NCBI GenBank assembly: GCA_036250195.1
Contig: JAVHZZ010000002.1
Coordinates: 368,654,624-368,718,623, forward strand
Length of the DNA: 64,000 nt
DNA from: Mixophyes australis
Taxonomy: Eukaryota; Chordata; Amphibia; Anura; Limnodynastidae
Direction of reading: 5' to 3'
The notes under the pieces were generated by a model that saw nothing but the letters and a program-made list of their open reading frames with translations, did not search any database and was not told the origin of the DNA. Shown here piece by piece: positions 13,301 to 27,600 of the stretch (the first letter of the stretch is position 1; every line of letters begins with the position of its first letter). Both the position numbers and the translations under genes were made by a program.

Positions 13301-13589
13301 ATTTTGCAACATTTATTTATATAGCATCTGTATCTTTTTCTGCAATTTACAATTGGGAGCAAAGACAGTAGTAAAACAAGGAAAGCTATTAACAGACAAT
13401 GAGGCAAGAAGGCCGCTATTCATAAGCTTCCAATCTATATGAAAGTAGGGATTTGATAAATGAGGTTAAGTGCCACATATTGCATATTGGTCCTGCCAGA
13501 TTATAAAGTTAAAAGTGCTTAGTGGGTCTGTTTGACCCAGTCATACAGCAATGTTAGTTTGGGGCCAGAAGGTTGTTTGAGCATAGGAC

Positions 13590-13640
13590 AAAATGAAGGG
13601 TGAAAAGCGCTATATAAATAAATGTTAATAAACAAATTAA
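13590..13640 (+). mobile_element. L2/CR1-type LINE tail (plus)
   Basis: GAAAAGCGCTATATAAATAAA followed by TGTTAATAAA is the usual LINE L2-type 3' terminus. Just upstream (about 13303-13480) TTTATTTATATAGCATCTG looks like a minus-strand tail of the same type. Confidence 0.5.
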
Positions 13641-14300
13641 TACATACAGTTTTTCTTCAGACTAAGGTCCTCATACTTAAATCATTCTTTAATGTGTATG
13701 TTACTAATTTATTTTTGAATGCTTAAATAGATTTAAATTGACACTAACCCTAAACAACTCTACTTATCACTGAGAGAAATATGTACTATACATAGTTTAA
13801 TGTTATAACCAGTGATTAAAGTGGGCTGGTATACGGGGCTACCACCACTTCTTCTACTGCTTTTTTATTTATTGTAAAGCCATAAATTCCATTCACTTAC
13901 ATTCTCCATAGCCCCACTTTGAAATTTCCATATCGCCACTTATAAATTTTCCTGCCACCACACCTCTGTGAAGGCTTAGAGAGCTCTGATACGATGCAAA
14001 ACATTTATAAAGAGAGAGGAAATAATTGAACTGTACTAAATGGTGAGATCTTGGAAGCAGACTTAGTTAGACCACTATAGTAAAGTGGTATAGGAAGAAT
14101 CCCTTTTGTTTAGCCATCCCTTAATATTTACATTAGACAAAGGCAAAAGAAAAATAACTAATATAGGGCTAAAATTAATTTAAACGACATAAACCAGAAA
14201 AGTCTTCCACTCATCTGAGTATATAGAGCAGTGGTCATTTGATGAAAAATTGTATTACCCACCTATTAATTTCCAATTCTGTTCTGATGTGTCTTCCCAG

Positions 14301-14429
14301 GAAGCGAGTTGCGGCTATGTGATTATAATAATGGCATTATTCTGGTGCACAGAAGCTCTTCCGCTGGCTGTCACTGCCCTTTTCCCAGTGGTGCTCTTTC
14401 CTATGATGGGTATAATGGACTCAACAGCA
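14301..14429 (+). CDS. slc13a2: slc13a2 coding exon 2 (first exon seen)
   Basis: The acceptor is gtcttcccag and the donor is gtaagt; 129 nt, phase 0 at both ends, 43 residues. It encodes the end of the first hydrophobic hairpin and the next membrane segment, with [19 protein letters not shown] and LFPMMGIMD, which are close to SLC13A2. It begins EASCGYVII, where human SLC13A2 has EAYCAYAII, so the upstream exon should end in phase 0. A repeat copy begins only about 17 bases after the donor. Confidence 0.93.
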
Positions 14430-17400
14430 GTAAGTATTTATAGTTTACAAGTTAACCCGTGCATGATACTCATGCATTCTAGTCAAATCAAGCTACTTAA
14501 GGTGTTAAAAAGGTTCTTGTCATGCATTTGGGCCTAGCCCAGGCCTCCTCAGGGGAAGAGCGTTACTTCCCGACGCAAGCGCCCTTTTTTAACGTGGTTT
14601 TGTCCACATGTCCACCTCATTATTTTTCTCCATCACCTCATCCTTCATCTTCATCGCCACATCCTTCATCAAGCTACTTAAGGTGTTAAAAACTCCCCAC
14701 TGTCACCCCCCGGCAACCACCAACCACTCCCAACTGTCACTTCTCCTTCAAGAAATATAGAGGTCAGTGTATAACTCTGCCCAGCAGGTGGCGCTGCAGC
14801 TTGTTTTTTTTTTTTTTCACACACGCCACTAGCCATTTATATAGTAGATTATTCACATGGGGCATACAACTTAATCTAATTATTCAAGTAGTTTCCATTC
14901 CATTTTGGTGGCTGTAACACAAACAAGGAACTAAAGTCTGCAACTTTAGCTAGTAAGCCACTTGTTCTCCCTTGTTCATCATGGTATATCAATGCCATTT
15001 TTGGCATATTCAATATTGTTATTTCTTAAACAACATAAAATGTAGGTGTTATTTTATTTTAACAGGCTGTCCTACTATGATTTTGTTTTAGACAAGAAGT
15101 CCATGTCTGCCAGCAGTGCAGATTTTTGGCATCCAAAAAGGGTTTGATCTCACATCAAATGGATGTGGTTTGGGCAAATTGGATGTGATTGGGGGCAAAT
15201 TGGATGTGGTTTGGGTAGACCTGGGAGAGTAGCCAAATTTTCAATTTGAGAAGTTGGTAGCTATTTACATACATTTAAATATATTTAAATGAGTATACTA
15301 GGTTTTTATATAGTAACACAAAAATGAGCACCTATGTCTCATTAATCCAGAAGGCCAAGTGACAGAACTCCAGAAAGCATGGTGTGTTTTATTAATGGTT
15401 TATGGGAATATTACACAATAGTGATTTATATACTATAATAGAACATTTCGATTGCCTGATAACCATGGGGCTGTTTCAACTTGTTTTATTTAAAATATTA
15501 AAATAGACTAAATATGGATGGGTCATTTCACATAAGGTCACTCCAAAAAACTAAAATGTCCATCACCCATCTCAGCTTTTAACGAAATTTTTTTAGTTGA
15601 GAGGGTGTCAAAAAAGCAATTTCTGCCAAATATCTCGACTGTCTGACCATTAGTTCCCAAAACATTGATTTTTCAATGTATATTAAACTATTTACTAATT
15701 GCGGCTTATTTATTCCAATTTATTTGAAGTATCACAAGTGTTTATTAAGGAATCACCACAAAATTTTACTCACAGTAATTAATGTACTTACGTCTAGATG
15801 TAGTTAATAGGCATGTAGATCCGTTTATCCAAGACGTAAGCCTTCCTCCTTTGTTGACCATGTGCTGTAATGGGAATGGTTATAGTAGAAGGAGAAAGTG
15901 GCAGACATGATGAAGTACGTATAAACACTTTTATCCCTATATCGCAATAGATGCACTAACACAGACGTTTAAAAATATTGCTTTAACATTGACCAGTAAA
16001 AGTTGCTATTGACCAGACAACACTATTATCCAAGTGTCCGAAATCTCCCAGGCAGTCCCATGTTTTTCCACTGGAAATCTATAAATAAGTATGTTTACTA
16101 TGGTTAAGCAGGTTTTCTGCTTCAGAGAAAACCGAAGACATATCTAAGACGCTTCCTTGTAATCTGTGCTATTATATTTAACGTTGGGTTGTTGCATTCT
16201 ACCCTTAGATATTATCCTCCATTCTTTCTGGGCACAACAATGAGTTGTGTCCCCTCGAATGATAGATAAGTTATGGCCCTGAAGATTGGTGATGACCTGT
16301 AGATACACCTTGAAGTACTCATTGCTCATTATCATTTCAGGTATGCAGCCAGTATCTGAAAGATACCAACATGCTGTTCATTGGAGGATTACTAGTGGCT
16401 ATATCAGTTGAGAAATGGAATTTGCACAAGCGGATCGCCCTGAGGGTGCTGCTGATTGTTGGAGTCAAACCTGCCCTGTGAGTTTCATCGCTTTGTCTTT
16501 GTTTGTGTGCACCTTGGACAGGGTATAGTGATAGTGGTGGGCGCTGTTGGTGAGTGATACTAGGCAGAGTTCTAATGTATGTTTAAATACTATATACGAT
16601 TGAAACTAGAATTGGAAATAATGGGCCTGATTCATTAAGGATCTTAACTTAAGAAACTTCTTATTTCAGTCTCCTGGACAAAACCATGTTACAATGCAAG
16701 GGGTGCAAATTAGTATTGTTTTGCACATAAGTTAAATACTGACTGTTTTTTCATGTAGCACACAAATACTTGATAGCTTATTTGTACACTGACATTTAAA
16801 GTTGATATTTGTGTGCTACATGAAAAAACAGTCAGTATTTAACTTATGTGCAAAACAGTAGGCTTGTAAGTTAAACATTTCATATCTCAATGTCCACACA
16901 TTAGTCTAAGTAAAAGTGTAATTTCAGATGAAAAAAAAACCTATAACACAATTATTCCATCAGTGAAAAAAATGTATTGCACCATCATTTCCAACACACC
17001 AAGTTACTGTCCTCAACTGAAGGCAGGGAAGACACACATACGGCTAGATTTACTAAACTGCGGGTTTGAAGAAGTGGACATGTTGCCTATAGCAACCAAT
17101 CACATTCTAGCTATCATTTTGTAGAATGCACTAAATAAATGACAGCTAGAATCTGATTGGTTGCTATAGGCAACATCTCCACTTTTTCAAACCCGCAGTT
17201 TAGTAAATATACCCCATAGTCTCTCCAAGAAAAAAGGTGTTCCAGGTTGAGTGTATCATTACTGCTGTAAAACTATAAATGTGGACTGACATTAAGATTG
17301 TCCCTTGCTTGTTCCTTATAGGCTGCTTCTGGGCTTCATGATTGTTACAGCCTTCCTATCGATGTGGATCAGTAATACTGCCACAACAGCCATGATGATA

Positions 17401-18620
17401 CCAATAGCTCAGGCTGTTCTGGAGCAACTGCACAGCTCTGAGGACAAACTGGAAGACTATTCAACTGTTATCAATAGTTCGGGAAAGACTGAGGGACATT
17501 TGAATGGGAATCTGAACCAGGCCTTCGAGATGCAAGAAAAACCTCTAACTGATGCAGACCCCCTCAAACAGGAGAAACTAAGTAAGATTTTAGTAAATTT
17601 AAATTATGTGTTCATATCCTGGTTTAGGTAGTTTAAGCAGATTAAATATCTATATTTAGAGGAGTGCACATGCTTTAGTACTTCATAATCAGTACAAAGA
17701 TTATTGAGAAAAGAAGATGAAAAAGAAGAATGCTTCGCTAAAAGAGCTACGACATTATGAACCTTCATTTACAAAAGCTATTGTATAATGAAGTCATTGA
17801 AAAGAATAAAAAAAAACTCTACAAAAAAAGTTACACATAATTTCCACACTGTAAAAAAATCCCTCAGGAATCATAATTTGGAAAAAATTCTTATTATTAC
17901 ATTGTAAGTGTATTAGTGTGAATAGTGTTATCGAGGATAAGGTAAGCTTTTAAAAAGATATGGGTTTTAGAGAACGTCTAAAGATTTGAGGGCTGAGGGA
18001 AAGTCTGACTCGGCGTGGTAGGGAATTCCATAGGTGGGGAGCAGCATGGGAGAAGTCTTGTAGGCACGAGTGAGAGGTGGTTAGCATGCCCTTGCAGCCA
18101 TTGGTATGCTGGAATTTGTAGTACTACAAGCGCCAACATGCCCAACCACTTAAAGGTAGCCAGGGAATGTTGGAATCAGTAATGGACCTTATAAAAAATG
18201 TTTTATTTTATTTTAGGTGTCACTGCAGTTGTTGTTGATCCAGAAGATGACACAATAAAGCAGGAGAAGCAAGAGCAGAGGCTACAGAAACACCTCAAAC
18301 TGTGCAAAGGAATGAGCCTCTGTGTGTGCTATTCTGCCAGCATTGGGGGCATTGCAACATTAACTGGCACCACACCGAACCTTGTCCTGAAAGGACAGAT
18401 GGATGAGTAGGTACTTCTAGTTTTAAGTTAGAATGCATGGTTCCAAAGTGATGGGTCTACTTGTATAATATTAAGTTATCAAGAAATTCCTACCACCCCC
18501 CTCACCTTTACCTGAATATTTTAGGTAATTGATAAGATACTGATTGGTATAGAGTTGATTATTTTAATTCCATATTCTTTTAGAATTTGTGCCCAATATA
18601 TATACAATACTTAACAAGGT

Positions 18621-18700
<80 letters not shown>

Positions 18701-21700
18701 TATATACAATAGATTTTTATTTTTTTCCCCTACATTGAAAGTGCAGGTAACAGTGTCTAGTTGTCATGGGGTCAATTATATTGTATGAAAAATGTTCAGA
18801 TTCATTATTATAACCTTCATCCTGTTGCAAATTAGCAAGTTCCAAAGTAGCATCCTCAATTTCTGTGTCTATTTCATCATTATTACTGCTCCCCCTCACA
18901 TTTCCAAAGGTATGCAGTCGTAACTGTCGAACATATGTATCACACCCCCAAAAGTATGTGGTCAACGGCTAGATATTCATTCGGTCGACATTCATAAAAT
19001 CGACAGTTTCATGAGTAACTTACTTATATTCCGTTAGGTCCTCTCACTTTTTATGACTAACTTACTAATATGCCCTTACGTCCCCTTAGTTTAATGACTA
19101 ATTTACTTATATCTCCTTATGTCCCCTCACTCTCATGACTAACTTAATTATATCCCCTTATGTCCCCTCAGTTTCATGACAAACTTACTTATATCCGCTT
19201 ATGTCTCCTCACTGTCATGACTAACTTACATATATTCCCTTATGCATACTTACCAACTTTACAATGTTGGTATCCGGGAGCCTGTGGGGGAGGTGGGCGT
19301 CATGGGGGGGGGGTGGGCCACCAAAATCGGCGTCATTTTGGTCATGACGCAAAACGCGTCATTTGACAGAGGGGGGCGGGGCCAAGCGTTTGTGACCTTT
19401 TTCTGCCCAAGTGGGCAGATCCGGGATTTTTCCACACTCGCCCGGGAGTCCGGGAGACTCTCGCAAAATGCGGGAGTCTCCCGGACATTCCGAGAGAGTT
19501 GTCAAGTATGCCCTTATGTCCCTCAGTTTCATGACAAATTTACTTGTATCCCCTTATGTCCCCTCACTCTCATGACTAACTTTAAGTTCCCTCAGTCTCA
19601 TAACTTATTTACTTATAACCCCTTATGTTCGCTCATTCGCATATCTAATTTATATTTGTTGGTCTCAACTCTTTCATGCTGGTGGTCCTAAACTAGTAGT
19701 AGGATGAATTTTCACTCTTTCAACCATGTGTATTTTCAGTTACGCACACAAACTCACAGTGTGGGTGCAGATTGATTTTCTGGTGCTAGTCCCCAAAACC
19801 GGAATGTTTGCACAAAGCAGACATATAGGCACATTTACGTACCATCAAAAGTTGCCACTTTAACACATGCATAAATCACCTTTGGTGTGTTGGTTAGACA
19901 GAGGCAGGCGTATGAGGCCTGGGAAATGGGGTAAATGATATGCATTTTTTTGTACACACCTATGCTGTATACAAAGTTGTACAGGCAGTTAGAGATGGGT
20001 TGGGGGGAAAGAAATATGTATTTATATAACTAATGAAATACATATGTCATGATTCAAACTCCAGACTAGATGTACTAGTAGGATAATTGGCTGCTATTAA
20101 ACTGAACTTAGTCTCTCTCAGTGTGTTAGAGGATTTGGACTGTCAGCTCCAATGGGGCAGAGAATGCTATGAGTGAGTTCTCTGTACAGCGCTGCAGAAC
20201 TAGTGGCGCTATATAAATAGCTGCTGATGATGGTGATTACCAGTAATATTGCTGGTTCTCTTTAGTTGACTTGTGTTGGATTCATGACAAATGGACTCTT
20301 GTCTTGTCTTGTCTTGCAGGCTGTTCCCTGAGAACAAAAATGTAATCAATTTTGCTTCCTGGTTTGGATTTGCCTTCCCTACAATGATTGTGTTGCTTGC
20401 ACTTGCCTGGCTCTGGCTGCAGATCATTTTCCTTGGAATTAAGTAAGTCTATGTTGGATTCTTTATCAGTGCAGTGAAGATCCAAAATTAATGTGAAAAT
20501 GACAGAGTAAATATAATAATAGACTGTATCATATAGTATTGTCATAGTACAACAGTATATGCCATACTTGCCAACTCCCGAAATTCGGGTCAGTCTCACG
20601 GAATCCCTGGAGAGCTGGCAAATCTCCCACATCCCGCTACTGGCACCCCAAAATTACGCAATTCGCTGTGAATCGTGTCATTTTGGCCCCGCCCCCGTGA
20701 CAAAAGAGCATTTCCGTCGCAGGGGCGGGGCCAAAATGACGCGTTTGGCCACACCACACCCCCTCCCGCCCTCCAGTCACACCTCTCTCCCGGAAAAAGC
20801 AAGGAGAAAGTAGGTAAGTATGGTATATACATACATGCTGCCCAACTCCAAATGTCGCTTCAAGACATTCCTCAGCTACCCCATGTCTCCATTCCTGTAC
20901 CTCTCGCAGATACTTCTCCCTGCAGTCACTGTATGAGGAACACGACAGTGACTGACAGAATGAGTAGAGGTACCGCTGTCAGTCATTGGTGTGCTCTTTG
21001 TACACTGACTACAGGAAGAAACACACAGTGATTGGCCTATGCATCACTATATGTTTTCTCCAGTGGGAAGTATATGAAAGAGGGTTAGAATGCTGCAGGC
21101 CAGTGAATATATAAACTATTACTTACGACCAACCTGAATCTTCTGCTTTTCCTCTAGCTTTAAAAAGAATTTCGGTTGTGGTGGGAGTCCAGACCAAAAG
21201 GAGAAAGAGAAGCAAGCGTACAAGGTCATCTCTGTTGAGCACCAGAAGTTGGGTTCTATGAGCTTTGCAGAGATCTGTGTTCTGGTTTTATTCATCTTGT
21301 TGGTTATCATGTGGTTCACCAGGGACCCAGGTTTCATGCCAGGCTGGGCAACTATCAGCTTTAACAAGGGAGGAAAAGAGTAAGTGTGCACACAAGGTCA
21401 AAAGATTCTTGCTTAGATACTAAAATAGATTGATTATTTAATGTTTTTTTAGCTTTAAATATATACCATAAACTAAAGCAGTGTCAAATTATTGTTAAAA
21501 AATGCACATATTGTAATAACGTATGATTGACATGAGTATAATCTAAATACATATAAAATGTATAAACTCTATATAAGTTACCAGAATGTTAAAACATAAT
21601 GGTGGTGATTTATTAAGGAACGTAAGTGCTGATCTGTGTTCTATTTTGTATAAAATTGATCTGTGCATGCCCTAAATTGGACCAAATGGCAGTCAACACA

Positions 21701-24655
21701 AGAGCGTCCAATTCATCTTCGAGCACAAAGGACCCTTACGACAGCCTACAATTTCAAGGGCAGGAGAATGGGTGTATGCAATCAGTGTACAGTAAGAGTG
21801 TGCCAAGCGCGCGATACAAGATCTGGGCATCTCAGTAGTATGTGTTTTACTGTGGTATCATTTTTACCAGGTACAGGTCAGGTGTAAGTGCCGAGTATTA
21901 GTGATGACGATCGCTTGCTAGAACATGTGTTTGCAATCAGCAGCTGTAAATATGCATTTTATGTACAACAGACATTTATAACATCCTTTTCTTATGTTTT
22001 ATCATTAATGACTATATTATAATATATTATACAGGGGCATATATTCAATTAGCATCTGGGATGGCGGCTACGCACGTCCGCCTCCTTCCCAATACCGCTA
22101 CACCACAGATTTCCCTTCGCACCCCAATCTGCGATGTGACGGTACCCTAATTGCACTTTATGTGTGCGGATCATGCGCTCCCACGATCCCGGATGCTGAT
22201 TGAATATGCCCCACAGACTAAAATCTCAGTGCATTTACTGTAAAACAAGAGCGTTGCGTGCTGCTACATGTTCTAGGGTAGTTAATGTGCTACGGTGATT
22301 GATATGAAATGCATCATGCAAAGTTAATTTCTTGCCAGAAAGTAGGTTGACTGATATAGGGTTGTTTATTGATAATGATATAGGACTGATGGCCCAAACA
22401 GAACACAATGCCCGAGATTGGCCATGTTTATAAGTGTGTTCTACAGATGTTTGATGAAGGAAACAATATGGCTGCTTACACTCAAGGGACAAACTTCATT
22501 TATTTATATTTTTTAGGTATGTCACAGATGCAACAGTTGCTATATTTATATCCCTCATGCTGTTTCTATTCCCTTCTGATTTCCCCTCGTGTAAACCCCA
22601 GGATCCCAAGCAGTCAGGTAACATTCTCTTTAGTTTAAGCAATGGTAATAGATGATAAATGAACAATTGTATAGTTACAGCTTAAGTTATTAACACTTCA
22701 CACATTTGGTTTTGCTGATTAAAGATACTTGTACACTTGCTCCCAAACAATCCAGAGCAGTAGAGTGGGATGGTTTGGAGGCCAATTTCTTGGTGTGGGA
22801 GGGACCTACTTTGAATTATTGACTATTTATTCTTTAGCTTCCATTGATCTGTAATAACCTGGTTTGCATGCCAAAATGTTGTATATGCTCAATTTTCAGC
22901 AATAAATTTGGGAATGCTTTCCTCACCTGAAAAGTCCAGCCTTGAATTAAAGTTATAACTACTTCATGGAGAGAAGAGAGATCTTGGACATTACAAGGTG
23001 CAAAATGTGGTATATAATTGTGAGGAATTAAGAGCAATCAGAATGAGTGGCAATTCTGACACAAATCCTCCAAATTCCAGGTAACCAAGCCAAGGGGTAC
23101 AAACAGAGGAGGTCTGGCAAATTTTAGCCTGGTGGGGCCAAGACTCGACTCAGCAGCCTATTAGGAACATTTTAAATGAAAAAAATGCAGGTGGCCCAGT
23201 GACTTAGCCCAGGGTAGCCCACTATGCAACTAGCCCGGGGGACAGATGCCCCCCTGCCCAGCCTGCTTCTGTGTACAAGATACTATTGAGTCTTGAGTAG
23301 ATTTATCAAACCTTCTAAAAATTAAAAATGGAGGTGTTTCACCATAGCAACCAATCAGATTCTATGTAACATTCTCTAGCAATTAATAAATAAATGGTAG
23401 CTATAATCTGATTGGTTGCTATGGGCAACTCCTCCACTATTTCAGGATAATGTTTTCTAGAAGGGTGGGATACCGTTACAGCAGGGCAAGTTCAATGTAG
23501 CTCAGTGTCTGTGAATTGTACTCATCTTGATGGTTACATAAAATAAAATGGCATTAAGTCCTCTAGATATGACCATAGAGCGGATAAAGCAAACAAACAT
23601 TTTACCTGACTTGGTATTTTTATGCAATCATATTTAGCAATTATATTCCCATTTATCGGTTATCATCTGAGTTTAGAGGTGTTCTTATAATCTTATACAC
23701 TGTAAACTAATAAAATATTTATGTCAAAACGGAGCACTGATAACAACTTGCTTACTCGATTAAAACACTATCTCACTTTAAAAGGGCAATATATCTCCTC
23801 AGATGTAGCTGGAAGATAAACTCTTCCCCAGAAAGTGCAGCAAATGTTATGTCATAGATGCTTTATCGCCCTTGCGCTAGACTTGTTAGATTGCAGGAAA
23901 ATCTAATTACACATACACATATGCCCTATGGTACAAAGTGCTGATTTCTTTTTTAGCAACTCAAGCCCATTTCTGCTAAATTGAATTTCTGTTTTATTTT
24001 GTCACCTTCAGTAATTGTGGCACAGCTGTATTCCACTAGTGCCACGGTATATGAATCTTACAATACTTTAAATACATGTTGATGCTGATTTGAAAGTTGA
24101 GTAGCCTAAATTAGGAAACATTGCACTGTGTAAAAGAGAACACAAGCATTTGCACAAAAGCAGATTTGCTCATATCTGACACTTGTGTCTCTTTACTTCT
24201 GGAGAGGCAGAATGGGGTACAGCAAGTTCACATAAATCCAGTCAGAAGCAGGACCGCATGCACATGCAGATACACCATACCATCTTTTCAAAACTCTCCT
24301 CTGAGAGATCCCAGGGGAGAGGTCATGTGACAGGCGGTATGAGGGGGCGTGGTGACGCTATAATGCACCAACAAACAAAGTGCTCATCTAACAATTTCCC
24401 CCCAACCACCACCCGAGGGGTGTTTGGTAAGAGCCCTGGTGCTTCTGCACAAGGCTTCTGGGGGAGGACACACATTAATTTAGATATGCTTAATAAGCTA
24501 TTTCTGCATGTGCCTTTTTGGAGTTCCTTAAACCGGCCCTGACTGTAATACTTCCTTTTGAACCGTAAGACTCAGTAACTGCAGAGATAAGGACAGGCCA
24601 GGCAATATTTATTTTGTATGATATTTTCTTGTTATTGTATGTATTCATTTTGAAC

Positions 24656-24698
<43 letters not shown>

Positions 24699-27600
24699 CA
24701 CACTCACAAAAAAAGCATATACCTACATTTTTGTTCTTATTTTGTGCTACTACTATTATTTAAATACTGTGCTCTGTTAGTGATTTTCATATTCAGAGAA
24801 AATGTTATTGGTGCCCTGTGCCATTTAGTCAAAAACATGTCATAAAATGTACCTGGTAACTACCTACATGCATGCATATGATAATAACAATGAGAAACAC
24901 AACATATTTTTTTTCTATTACATTACTAGGACAAAAAGAAAAGGCTTTTGTGCCACCAGCACTACTAGACTGGAAGACTGTAAACCAGAAGATGCCCTGG
25001 AACATTGTCATTCTATTGGGAGGAGGCTTTGCTCTTGCCAAGGGCAGTGAGGTATGTTCAGCTGCCCTCCCATAACATTACTATTAATGTAAGGACACTA
25101 TTCTGAAAGTGTTCATGTCACCTATGCTCGGCCATTTTCTGGGGTGAGCCAGGATTCAGCTTATGCCATAGTCAGAGCCAGATTTAGACCTCATGGGGCC
25201 CTAGGCAAGATACTGGCTTGGGGCCCCCTCCCTGAAAAAATCCATAGCACTATAGTTTTTAGCATAACATATACCCCTATTCAGGGGCTGGCTGGCAGAC
25301 TTTAGCCCAGGGGGGCAAGCACATTGCACTGGCCCATAAGTAGCGGCCCATTTTTAAAGGCTGGTCTCACTGCCGGCCCTCTGGGAACCGCTGGGCCCTA
25401 GGCAATTGCCTAGGTTGCCTAGTGGTAAATCCGGCCCTGGCCATAGTGATGTTGACAGCGCCTAGTGAATTAATAGTCTGCTTAATGCCTCGGTGATGTC
25501 ACTAGATAGCAGTGTATTAATAGGCTGCATTCTTAACAAAAATACATTTAGTGTAAAAAAAACTGACTGCTTCCACTGGATGTAAGAGCTAAGTACACTT
25601 TCACAAATGACAACATTTGGTAATTATACCAACACATGAATAAGTCTTGTATATTTTCAATTTTATATGTTTAATTTATCTTTGACAGTGGAAGAATGAA
25701 ATTTACATTCTGTTGTGTTTCCCTCACACTGCTCTTTTGGTTTATTTGTAAAGCACCACTGAACATCAGCCAATGAAAACTTCTGCTGCTCCACTTACGC
25801 TGCCATCTTGCTCCATAAACCTATTGAGCAGCATCCAGACACACATGCGCTACCTGACTTGCTTCACCTATGCCAATATGAGCTTTGTAAATGACCTCCA
25901 AAGTATTTCAGGAGGTGTGGGATGTGGTGATTTTGTGGGTTGCAGTGACCTGTCTGCTCATGTAAGGATAGATTTTGATGTGACTGGGTTATTGTAATGG
26001 TATGGGGGGTGGGATGGAAGCATACATGATGCCACAGATAGAGTGTTATACAGTAGAAGTAGCCTTGTACCCATTAGTACAGAATAATGATGTGAGGCTA
26101 TTGTCATACAGGAAGATTATGTTGTCATGCCCCTAGGATAGTATGTATGTATGTATGTATGTATGTATGTATGTATGTATGCACGAGGCATGTCTATTAA
26201 ATAACGAGACTGTGATTCCAACTAGTAAGCAAAGCAGTCAGAACCAGTTATAACTGCATATGTAGTAACCTTCAACCTGTCTGAATCTGCATGACAAGCT
26301 GCAACACTCTATGACATTCAGTTGATTGTGAGTCGCTATTTAGTTTGGTTTTGTTTTCTGTAGAGTGCCGAAAAAATGCTAAGTTTAGAAGTTAAACAAC
26401 GTGTCAATTTGAAATTTTTAGTAAAATTGCACAAAACAGCAACAGAATGTTTTCAAATGCTTACTACGGCCTATGGGAATGACTGCCTGTCTCGTGCGCG
26501 TGTGTTTGAGTGGCACAAAAGATTTAGCGAAGGACGGGAGAATGTCGAAGATAATGAATGCCCTGGACGACCTTGCACTTCAAGAACCGAAGAAAATGTA
26601 GAAAAAAATCAGTCAGATTGTTCGAAAAGACCGCCGACTCAGTGTTCGAATGATAGCTGAATCCGTGAACATTGACAAAGACACCGTAAGGAAAATTGTG
26701 CACGAGGATCTTAACATGACGAAAGTTTTGCAAAGATGGTCCCAGGGGTTCTCACACCAGAGCAAAAAGAACGTTGCAAGGAATGTTGTGTTGTCATTCT
26801 GCAGCAACTTGACACAGATCCAAACCTGTTTCAGAAAGTAATCACTTGTGATGAGACCTGGATCTTCCAGTACGATCCTGAAACCAAAAGACAGACAATG
26901 CACTGGAAAACACCGTCATCACCAAGAATGAAAAAAGCTTGTCAAAGAAAGTCAAAATTCAAAGCAATGCTCATTGTTTTTTTCAATATCAAGGATGTAA
27001 TTTTGGAAGAATGGGTTCCAGAAGGCACAAAACTTAATCAGCATTATTATAAGGAAGTTTTGCAAAAACTGAGAGAAAGAGTAAGAAAGAAACGGCCGCA
27101 ACTGTGGAAAAATGGTTTCTTTCTTCACCAGGACAATGCGCCTGCTCACACAGCACTTTCTGTGAAGCAGTTTTTGACCGACAAACACATTACTACACTT
27201 GAACATCCTCCATATTCGTCCGATTTAGCACCTTGCGATTTTTATCTTTTCCCAAAAGTTGAATCAGTGCTTAAAGGGACACATTTTGAGTCAGTTGATG
27301 CTGTAAAGAAGAAAATGGCAGATATGTTGAAACAAGTGACAGAAATTGATTTGCTCCAAGCCTTCGACCAGTGGAAAACAAGACTACAGCGATGTATTAG
27401 TGCAAATGGGGAGTATATTGAAGGGGACAAACATTCAATTTGTAATACCAATAAATAAAGGTGAGTTATTTAATCAGTCTCGTTATTTAATACCTCATAT
27501 GTATGTACCTATGTTTATAATCCAACTTTGTACTTTCACGAAAATTGTAATCTGCTACCATAATACAGTACTAATTCTGCAATCACAGGTGTGTGAAAGC

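Noticed and set aside
18198..18410. reading the open frame past 18406 as the end of a short protein
   Set aside because: The TAG at 18408 lies beyond the donor at 18407; the spliced phase joins exactly to exon 6.
19242..19691. 149-codon plus frame
   Set aside because: It runs across a MITE and a minisatellite.
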